A program made the position numbers and the translations under genes. A stretch of 64,000 nucleotides of DNA from contig CM030851.1 of assembly GCA_018105865.1 (NCBI GenBank), positions 4,280,168 through 4,344,167 on the forward strand, in the 5' to 3' direction. This DNA comes from Metaphire vulgaris (lineage: Eukaryota; Annelida; Clitellata; Crassiclitellata; Megascolecidae). The notes under the pieces were generated by a model. It did no database searches and was not told the origin of the DNA. It saw only the letters and a list, made by a program, of their open reading frames with translations. Within the stretch, counting starts at the first letter, position 1; every line of letters begins with the position of its first letter. Below are positions 55,981 to 64,000 of the stretch, one piece after another.

Positions 55981-56139
55981 TCAACATTTGTCATCTGTCG
56001 TAGAAATCGGTTCGACAACTATTCAAATAAATTTTCTTGTGAAATGTAATTTCGCTGCTGGTGATGATTATTTCAATTCTACCAGGAGAATCAAAGAAAG
56101 ACTAATAAGAATTTTTCTAAAGTATAAAATCTGACGGTT

Positions 56140-56973
56140 TTTGAAAAAAATTCTTACGGAGACGGCAAGACTTTCAAAAGTTAACAAGATTCATTAGATA
56201 AAAATAGCCTAGACATAAAGGAATTAAGTTAAAATGACAAAATAAATAGATAAACGAGAAACATCAAATAAGCACTGTCTTGGGCAGTCTATAGGCGATA
56301 GAGTCACAAACTCCCTTTGAACCAAGAACTTCAATATCTGGGTGTGATGTGTGGATGGAAATCTATGACAGGCTTGTAAGAAGGCCAAATACAATGGAAG
56401 CAAAGTAACTTATATGACATAAATGCTGCAAAAGAGTCTGCAACACACATTCGAAGCATATATTAAGTGCGTGAATTGCAAATTGCATAACATTGCTCAG
56501 TTATTATACGAGGACGGGCAGGGCTTCAAGCAGAAAACGTTACGAGAAAAACTTAGCATCTAACAGTCAATAGAACGATGACACAACCTTTGTGATCAGA
56601 ACATTCGATGAAAATGCAAGAGTTTATGCAGCGCAATAACTAAATATCCACTGCGCTTCACCAAGGACGGACGGCAGTTGCGATGGACAAGAAGAGGATG
56701 AGGAGGCGGGCGCGCGCTTTCGATGTTTACTCTTCTAATTAAACCATCAATCAAACGTAATCACTTGCAATGCATTAAAGAAACTGGAACCTCTGCATAA
56801 AGAATGAAATTGATGCACGCGTTAATCCTCGTAACTATAAGGGCTGGGGGGTAGTTGCCACTCCCTTGGGGTTTCCCAAATTTTTCAGAGACTTGATGAG
56901 ATATTTCAAGCCCTTTTAGGTATCTGTATTGGTCTATATTTGTAGCCTACACGCATTATACACTTTTACGATC
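56140..56973. other. no gene; dispersed repeat piece
   Basis: GAGTCACAAACTCCCTTTGA with AACCAAGAACTTCAATAT (about 56301-56338) recurs with changes at 58490-58527. It is a dispersed repeat of unknown type. Confidence 0.45.
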
Positions 56974-57228
56974 CAGTGGCGTAACGTGGGAGGACGGAGG
57001 GGACACTTTGTCGAGTGCCCCTGGCCCCGCGTGAAGGGGGCCCCAAAGAGTGGTTGACGACCTTTTCCTTTTTTGCTCGTCAGCACTACACGAAGAAGGG
57101 CGCCGGAAGAGTTGAGGGGCCCCGAGAACGATGTGACGACGACATTTTGTTGCTCGTCAGCAGTGTGTTATGGAAGCCCCCATATCAAGGATGCCCCTCG
57201 GGCCCCCAAAAGTCACGCTACGCCACTG
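56974..57228. mobile_element. hAT MITE, CAGTGGCGTAR family
   Basis: 255 bp; ends CAGTGGCGTAACGTG and CACGCTACGCCACTG. Perfect 8-bp duplication TTACGATC (56966-56973, 57229-57236). TTTTTTGCTCGTCAGC lies inside. Confidence 0.96.
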
Positions 57229-57307
57229 TTACGATCTTATCGCTACACAGGTTAATAAGCCACGTCGTCCTTTCAACAGAAGGCAAACTGGAATGTACAC
57301 TGAGGCA

Positions 57308-57590
57308 GGAAGTTAGAAGAGTGGTAACAACGCTGGACGATGGAACAGAAGGTCGCGGGTTCGATTCCCGCAGGAGCCCTAAGGTCGAATCAGCCTTACT
57401 CGCTAGAGGACGGTGGTAAACTGAGGAGCAGCGTTAAGCTGCGAGGTAAAACGTGGGTCTGGGGAAAGTAATGGCAACCAACCCAAGATTAATGGATTAT
57501 ACCACCTACGTCGCTAATTGCCTAAGACCGGAGATAAGCGCCGGAACCCAACGCTCGGACTCGAGTACGGGACCTACCTTTACCTTTTAG
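57308..57590 (+). mobile_element. tRNA-derived SINE
   Basis: The head GTTAGAAGAGTGGTAACAAC contains an A-box-like block. GGTCGCGGGTTCGATTCCCGC contains a good RNA polymerase III B box (GGTTCGATTCC). The body runs to GACCTACCTTTACCTTT. A diverged copy is at 22005-22262 (minus strand) and a 3' fragment at 36949. Confidence 0.85.
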
Positions 57591-57639
57591 CACTGGAATG
57601 GATACCGTCTCTCCGCGATTGAGCGTTTTTCTTAATTAC

Positions 57640-58112
57640 CTTTCGTGTTTTCAATTACAATTATTGTCTTTCAACGTAACCCTACAAATCAGAGACATTC
57701 GACGAATTCGTGATCTTGTGCCGAAACCTGCTTTGATTCCTCTTGACAATGCCCTTGTCAGCAGTAGGCTTGATTATTGCAATTCCCTTTACAATGGCAC
57801 AGCTAAATCTAATGTGCAATAGCTTCAAGAGATTCAGAGTTCTATTGCCGGGTCCACTACAAAAACCGTAAGCATGATCATATTAAACTTGTTTTTCACG
57901 CTGGCTGCCTGTAGAACAGAGAAATCTCTATTCAAAACTGGTCTCCTGGTTTTTAAAACACTGCAATCTGGCCAACCTCAATATTTAAAATCTATTTTGA
58001 ACCACCCGAAACATTTTCATTCAACAAGGTTTGCTCATCAATTGTTAAATGTATCTAGAACCAAAACTGAAATTGGTAAGAGAGCTTTTTCTATTTCTGG
58101 GCCAAAAATCTG

Positions 58113-58152
<40 letters not shown>

Positions 58153-58333
58153 TGTGAGATCTTCCAATAAACTGAGCATATTCAGATCTAGGCTTAAAGC
58201 ACATCTCTTCCAATTAGCATTTCCTCCATAGTCGGTCTTACTCTTTCCCTCTGGAATGACCTGGACTTTTGCGCATGGATTGGATGTAGCATCGATTGAT
58301 ACCTTGGGTATTAGAATTAGTGCTATAGAAGTG

Positions 58334-58421
<88 letters not shown>
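57640..58421 (+). pseudogene. L2-type LINE 3' fragment with (ATT)n tail
   Basis: The translation includes ALVSSRLDYCNSLYNGTA, then EKSLFKTGLLVFKTLQSGQP, then RTKTEIGKRAFSISGPKIWN. A short (CT)n tract follows, then KLSIFRSRLKAHLFQLAFPP and a stop at 58229. The order matches L2/CR1 C-terminal regions. Stops and frameshifts are present. The tail is (ATT)n at 58337-58421. The (CT)n tract occupies the same codons as the large expansion in the copy at 12175-12790. Confidence 0.88.
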
Positions 58422-58424
<3 letters not shown>

Positions 58425-58544
58425 CCTATCTCTAGCATAGCAAGGTAGCGTCAGATAGAAACAGTATTTGACAATCTAATTGGAGTGGCAGAGTCACAGA
58501 CTCCCTTTGAACCAAAAATTTCAATACTGAGATGTAACATTACT

Positions 58545-58978
58545 TGGGCTGCGGAAATTAAAGATTAATTAATCAATTAGTCGTTAATTTATTTTAAAGA
58601 TTATTATTTTTATTGACTATTAATCGATGTTTTTTTATTGGCCAAGATTGTTCTGTGCATATATATACCAGCAACCTCAGTTCCGAGTGATTGACTATTT
58701 CGTTCTGTTGTGAGTAAGACACGTTCTTCACTTGCAGCAAACACTGCTAATATGCTCTCGTGTGCTTGCGTAGTTGGTTATTCGACGACATTTGAGAGAG
58801 AAAACGATTGTGCTATTTACTCTTTTAAGCAAAATTTTATGCGAAAAATCACAAAATTGCCAATAACTGTAACTAGGCCTATAGAAGTTTTTTATTTAAT
58901 CAAAATTAACTATTAATTAATCGTTAATTTCTCTCAAAAGTTGACCATTAAATTAAAATTAATCATTATCAGCCCTAA
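58545..58978. mobile_element. word-repeat element with ATTAATCGTTAAT words
   Basis: The left end is TGGGCTGCGGAAATTAAAGA and the right end TAATCATTATCAGCCCTAA. Flanks are ACATTACT and ATATTACT (7 of 8). ATTAATCAATTAGTCGTTAA-type words lie near both ends. The open frame 58710-58916 is unassigned. Confidence 0.65.
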
Positions 58979-58986
58979 ATATTACT

Positions 58987-60644
58987 AATATCTGAATGCA
59001 AAATTATGGCAGATCTATAAAAAGACCAAACACAACGTCAACAAAGCAGAAACAAAGATCAAAGCATATATTATGTGCATGAATTGCATTGGACAGTAAT
59101 CTATAGATGCGATTCAGATAATCGTGTATTCCATGACATAATTAGCAATATATCTTATATATTTATTTATGTATAGCTTATTTCGATTGCTTGAATATAA
59201 ATGTAATAGTAACAATAAGAAAACCTACGGATTTTGTGATTTATATACATTTTAACCAGATAACCTCAGAGTTTTAGAAGTCAACGAAGCTAAAATCTTC
59301 AATAGTTAAATTTCTATTTGGTGGTCATGTTTGATGGTAAATGACTCGCACATGGTGAACTGAACAAACCAACAACATGAAATACTATTTTGTGTGACTT
59401 TGAATGCAAATCCAAAACTGTGTAGGCAGTAATTAATGTTCAGAGGTTGCGCTGACACAAGTGGGGTGGTAGTCACACCATTGAAGAAGACGTTGAGAAA
59501 GAAACCTTAGCAGGCGATCTCTAGGTGTGTCCTTGACGATTAATTAATTATTAGAGAAGATCAGGAGAAATTATGAAGTGAAATTGAGTGTTCTAAATAA
59601 ATGCGGCACTGTTTAAACAAAGCTGAAGCAACCAGATGTAAGTTTCGCTTTCTTTTGTTTCAATGTTTCACGATAACAGTGCAGGCCGGGTTAAGGTCTA
59701 TGGCTGACATGGAGCCTCCCTGTCACTCTTCACAGCACCCCACCCCATCCGACACCCGTTCCCACCCCAAATAAACTCACTTCGAAGCATTAGACGATCT
59801 GCAAACAAAGACAAAGGTCTGGAAACAGTTGAACAAACAATGCCTTCCGATAGCTCCGTTGGGAAATCGGAATGAATGGAAAGCCGTTCGTAAGATGTGC
59901 GTCGTCGTTAGACAGCGAACGATGAAGACAGACGAGTGAAGATGCTGCTGTGTGAATATTAAATGAACACCAGGACCTTAAATACACCGACGATGTCATT
60001 TGGCCGCTGAAATCCAACAGATGTGGATTCGTCTGAAGCAATATCTAGTTCCAAGGGGTGGGGGCGACGGGAGCGACACGCCCCAGCGCCCTCTATCCGA
60101 GACTCAGCACAAACAAGGAAATTAATTCACCGAAAAATCAAAACTTCTCAGATAACTGACCGATGAAAAAATTACACAAAGGCGCCTACATCTAAAATAT
60201 TGATAAAACATCCTCCATGAGCCGATACTAGGGAAACAGAATCCAAATGGCAATCAGAGGGATTTGAGGGGCTTGTCTTCCTGGAAAGCAGGACTCCTGT
60301 AGCGCCAGTTTCTAATCGATGGATCCGATTCAAATGAGACCCAGTCGACCACTAAAAGTACAAGTTATTTCAGAATAACGGAGCCATCAAAATTTCAACG
60401 ACTTTGTTAATGGTCGACAAAGCAACGGGCGAATAGCGAAACTATTTCTCTAAGCAATTCTCGTTCGGCGCAAAAGCAATCGCATGAATAATTCACCATA
60501 ATTCTCATATAAAGCTCCCTCCCCTCTCTCTCTTTCTCCCTCTGATTTTCATTTAAAAGCAATTTTCAAAAAAATCTGTTTTGCCCAGAATTTACAATTT
60601 TTCTGAACTTCTTCTGTCTCTTCTTAAAAATCAATATTCATCCA
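58987..60644. other. no gene recognised
   Basis: Mostly unique-looking DNA. The minus-strand frame 59790-60041 (83 codons) contains a Cys/Ser/Leu mix with no recognised domain. No repeats of note were seen apart from a pyrimidine run at about 60520-60542. Confidence 0.4.
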
Positions 60645-61152
60645 CAGTGTGTGACCAAGACAGTAAGTGGCAAGACCAAGACCAAGACACTAACCCTCAA
60701 GACCAAGACCAAGACCAAGACATTAGGTGCCGAGACCAAGACCAAGACCAAGACACTAGGGCTCAAGACCAAGACCGAGACAGTAATTTTAAACATAAAG
60801 AAAACAGATAAAACAGTTTTATGCCGCATGGCATAGGCATATCTATACAAACATATTATATCATTGCTATTATTATTATTCCCGGAGGGCTCACGGTGAA
60901 AATCTGTTATTGCTCCATAATTCGGAAGACGTCAAACACAGAAAACATTATTACTCACAGTGGAAAAAACCACTCTCTCGCTGTCTCGGCACTGTCTCGG
61001 TCTTGAATCGCAAGACCAAGACAGTAATGACGACGAGACCAAGACCGAGACACTGACCCGCAAGACCAAGACCAAGACCAAGACATTGAAAATACTCTCG
61101 AGACTGTCTCTAGACGAGACAGTGTCTCGAGAGTCGAGACGTCACATCACTG
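60645..61152. mobile_element. hAT element with GACCAA words
   Basis: The left end CAGTGTGTGACCAAGAC and right end GTCACATCACTG are diverged inverted repeats. The perfect 8-bp duplication TTCATCCA lies at 60637-60644 and 61153-61160. CAAGACCAAGACCAAGAC words occur in the same orientation at both sides. CTCGAGACTGTCTC palindromes lie near the right end. Lys/Thr- and Asp/Gln-repeat frames are artefacts. Confidence 0.9.
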
Positions 61153-61227
61153 TTCATCCACAAAGCGACGTATTGTCATTCTAGAAAACTGAAACTTGTG
61201 GGCATTTTAAGGGAAGCGAAGAAGCAT

Positions 61228-61231
61228 AGGC

Positions 61232-61280
<49 letters not shown>
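61228..61280. repeat. (GACA)n microsatellite
   Basis: About 12 units. Confidence 0.95.
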
Positions 61281-61284
<4 letters not shown>

Positions 61285-61638
61285 TTTCTGTGAAAAATGC
61301 AGGCAGACACGCAAGCAAGCAAACAAGTAGATAAAGAGAGAGATTGATTGCATCTGATTATCAATCAATTAATAGCTCAATATCTATGTTGCGCTATCAT
61401 AACGCATGTTCAATCAGCCAAGCCGAGTTAGAGCCAGATGGCGTCTTTAGCATATTGATTCTTGTCCTTGCTCATAATAAGGACTTTTGAAGACCTAGAC
61501 ACTTGTCCTTGTCCTTATTCTATTCTTCGTTAGCCTTTTGATTTTGATCCTGATTTCGATGTATTCGGGTCCTGTTACTGTTAGCATCGCTGATTTAATA
61601 ATGAATATAGTTTAAAAGCGAACGTAATCTTTCAAGCA

Positions 61639-61857
61639 ATGGCTTCCTTCCAATGTCCTGTGACTGCGTGCGCTGTGTTCGTGTGTGTTTGTCTATTATT
61701 GCCGATCGGGGAGTCAGTTTTCTACTTATTCAATGTTGCGAATTACCATACATCGCTCGTAAACGGCGTTCGTTCGGATCTCGTGCATTTTCATGGCAAC
61801 CAGATGAAACCAAAGACCCTCCGTGCCGACTTTTCTTCGTCTGTAGGCTATATATCT
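61639..61857 (+). CDS. first exon of a probable secreted protein
   Basis: ATG at 61639, preceded by CAAGCA. The N-terminus MASFQCPVTACAVFVCVCLL is a strong signal-peptide candidate, followed by LPIGES. The mature part (VFYLFNVANYHTSLVNGVRS and on to YIS) has no recognised domain. A splice donor, TATCT/GTAAGG, ends the exon at 61857 in phase 0; TCGTCT/GTAGGC at 61842 is an alternative. The frame would otherwise stop at 61921. I found no matching second exon before the end of the window. It could be another immune-type secreted gene given the neighbourhood, but that is a guess. Confidence 0.4.
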
Positions 61858-61929
61858 GTAAGGCGTATTTTTGATTATTTTCCAAAATTCACCGAAATAA
61901 CTCTTCTGCGGCAGTTCAAATGATCTCAG

Positions 61930-62950
61930 GCGCTTACAATGCTACGGAATTTTAATGAAAGCAGTCATTTGCTGTCGCAGTCTCTTCACAAATAATAACA
62001 CGTCTAAATAAGGTTTATTATCTTCATTGAGAATAAAATTCTAGCGTTAAGAGGAATCGAAGTTGATGAAAGAAGACTTATGCCCTTTTTTATGAGAAAT
62101 GCTGTTCTGCTTTGAGAAGAGTTCTTTCGCTCAGTCCATCCGATACTCAACGCTCGTCAATTGATTGGTCGAGCGGCGTCATCCATCGGCAATCAGTCAA
62201 CGACTGATCTTATATGAAAGAATCGCTTTCACTTCGTTCGAATGACTCGACGTTTTAACGACTGCAATCAGTTTTTCATTCTTTCCCCCTATTTCTGATT
62301 CTTTCTTCACTTCTGTAGTCAGACGGAGCTTTCCCGGGCATTTTGGACAGTTTTACAAAAACCTCTATGGACATATCATTTTATTATGTACGATTCATTT
62401 GAATCTTGATCTGCATTTTTGTCGCTCGAAATTCAAAGCAAGATCGATGCCGCGAATTCGTGAGAGGAAATGATAAAACGAACGCTCGATTTCGGCTTTC
62501 GACTCACTTCAGTCAAACTCAGTGCGGAAAATTTGCCACAAGATTTTCGCCAGAAGACGTTTTGCTAATATTTCGATTTCGTCATAAACCAGAAAAGCAA
62601 TATGACTCGTAATCAGCTGCGATATTTTCCAGAATCTCTTGCATTCAGATCCTGTTTGCCGGTTGAATATCGCCATCTATTCGCCCAACAGCCTCTAGAT
62701 TTCCTTACCTCTACAATCTGAAGTGAATTTATTGTTTCTATAGCACTCGTTTTTAGAATGAAGTTCGTCGCATGCAAACAGACTGCCAAAACAGACGCAG
62801 ATCAGCTGAACACATCACCTGAGACCAGTCAATAGTTTGTAATTGTTTTCAAAGGCTTTCGCTTCTGAAGAAAGCAAAAATTCCAACTGAGTAAACTATT
62901 GTTAAGTTTCAGCTATAATTCAACTCTCATTAATTAGAACGAGGTATAAA
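61930..62950. other. no gene recognised
   Basis: Short frames only. The frame 62406-62612 is Arg/Phe/Lys-rich and unassigned. It may be intron of the gene starting at 61639. Confidence 0.4.
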
Positions 62951-63234
62951 CAGGCCTGCCGAGGGAAGGGGGAAGAGCCGATATCCATGGGTCCGGCGAT
63001 CCGTAGGGGCCCGGGCAGGTCCGCAATAATGTTACCTCACGCAAAACTATTTATTATGAACCGCTGTGGGCGGTGTGCTAGGGGGGAGGCGCCGAAGGTT
63101 GTTGGAGAGTCCACGTGCTATTTTTTGTAAAGTGCAAAACTTTTAGGACAAACTTTCTAAGAAATAAAAATTTAAAAGTTCTTCGAGGTCCGTGACTGTT
63201 TTGCCCCGGGGTCCGGCATTTCTCTCGATGGGCT
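62951..63234. mobile_element. hAT MITE, CAGGCCTGCCGAGGG family
   Basis: The left end is CAGGCCTGCCGAGGG. The right portion reads CCGGCATTTCTCTCGATGGG, as in the element at 24764. Flanks are GGTATAAA and GACATAAA (6 of 8), so the borders are less secure. Confidence 0.6.
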
Positions 63235-63528
63235 TCGACATAAATGGCAAAGTTTCTAAATGACCAGTTAAAATTAGAAATTCAATTATGCATCGCTCGC
63301 TGTCTGTTGCTGCTTCTATAGCGCCTATTTCAGAATTGAAAGAAATTGCCGAGACAAGGATTGCCAGATCTAGGGGTAGATACGAATCAATGCAGTTGAG
63401 TCAGTCTGCCTTGTTTCAGGCGGAAGAATGAATGCATTTAGATGGGATCTGAATCATTTGCCATTGAGCATTCTGTGAGCGATTAGGAGCTTCAAATGGC
63501 ATTATTGCTCCGATTGACTTCTGATTAG

Positions 63529-63561
<33 letters not shown>

Positions 63562-64000
63562 GTAAAAATAAAAATACTAATAGTCTAACTGGATTTCAAG
63601 CGGTTTCGCGTTAATCCTCGTGTGTTTCCGATTATAACACGTTTTCAGCCTTAGACAAACATTACGAGTTATATCCATAAACACGGTCAGTCATTTAGAG
63701 AATTATTGTCAAATTCTGAAACTTTCCTACAGTCTCAAACAGAGGAGAATCGAACATTAGGGCGTTCCTAGAGACGGTTCTAATGACTCCATTGTTAACG
63801 GGGACTGAGTATGAGATATAGATTCTTGATATCGTCGAAGAGTCTTTTCAATCTCTGGTGATGTTTTGCGTTCATTTGAGGGAAGCGAAGTAAGTAAGTA
63901 AGTCCCAGAGTAACTAATTTCCAGACTTATAATTATGCGACGTTTCGTAAATTTATTTATTTCTTTATTTCCATTCGAGAAATGTTTCCGCGTCTACAAA
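63235..64000. other. no gene recognised; short (TAA)n
   Basis: A TAA tract at about 63530-63558. The rest is unique AT-rich sequence. Confidence 0.5.

Noticed and set aside
57308..57380. A tRNA gene
   Set aside because: A and B boxes are present but the acceptor stem does not close and a SINE body follows; a second diverged copy supports a SINE.
60581..61184. Lys-Thr and Asp-Gln repeat proteins
   Set aside because: They fall entirely in a hAT element with perfect duplication and arise from its GACCAA words.

Overview
The window is animal nuclear DNA, most likely from a marine invertebrate. Its genes have GT-AG (and one GC-AG) introns. It carries two fibrinogen-related domain (FReD) genes and a class A neuropeptide-type GPCR. 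The rest is a very dense layer of hAT MITEs, L2/CR1-type and RTE-type LINEs, a tRNA-derived SINE and very long microsatellites. I cannot name the phylum from sequence alone; lophotrochozoans, echinoderms, hemichordates and cephalochordates all fit this gene and repeat mix. There are no bacterial-style operons, ribosome binding sites, CRISPR arrays or rRNA genes.

Layout. 0-13 kb: repeats only, except for a 2.2-kb hAT-type element at 7899-10119. It has a perfect 8-bp target duplication and carries, on the minus strand, a 221-codon open frame resembling the N-terminal region of methionine aminopeptidase 2. 13-28 kb: two FReD genes transcribed away from each other. The minus-strand gene (16191 to 13110) joins a signal peptide, a PAN/apple-like domain, a small FN2-like Cys domain and a shortened FReD. 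The plus-strand gene (18932 to 28122) has five exons and a 6.9-kb last intron full of nested transposons; its last exon has a TGA where the family has Trp. 28-36 kb: a nested repeat block whose two sides carry oppositely oriented arrays of a ~115-bp unit. 36-46.5 kb: more hAT elements, an LINE and microsatellites. 46.3-46.6 kb: a possible terminal exon on the minus strand. 47.26-50.63 kb: a TA-flanked fold-back element with ~170-bp subrepeats. 51.4-52.7 kb: the GPCR, with at least one frameshift. 53.8-54.9 kb: a ~750-bp (TCTA)n tract with telomere-like remnants. 55.6-64 kb: another possible terminal exon, hAT MITEs, a SINE, an LINE and the first exon of a probable secreted protein at 61639.

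The strongest general signal is the hAT load. About twenty insertions are delimited by terminal inverted repeats plus matching 8-bp duplications, 13 of them with intact ends and a perfect 8-bp match, and many are nested. Two unexplained patterns run through them. One is a TTTTTGCTTGTCA-like motif shared by families with different ends. The other is that many families are filled with one short family-specific word (AACTGAA, GACCAA, GATCTTAGATCA, AGTTTAACT, ATTTAAATAC, ACGTTTTTTA).

All protein calls come from reading translations by eye; no database search was possible.
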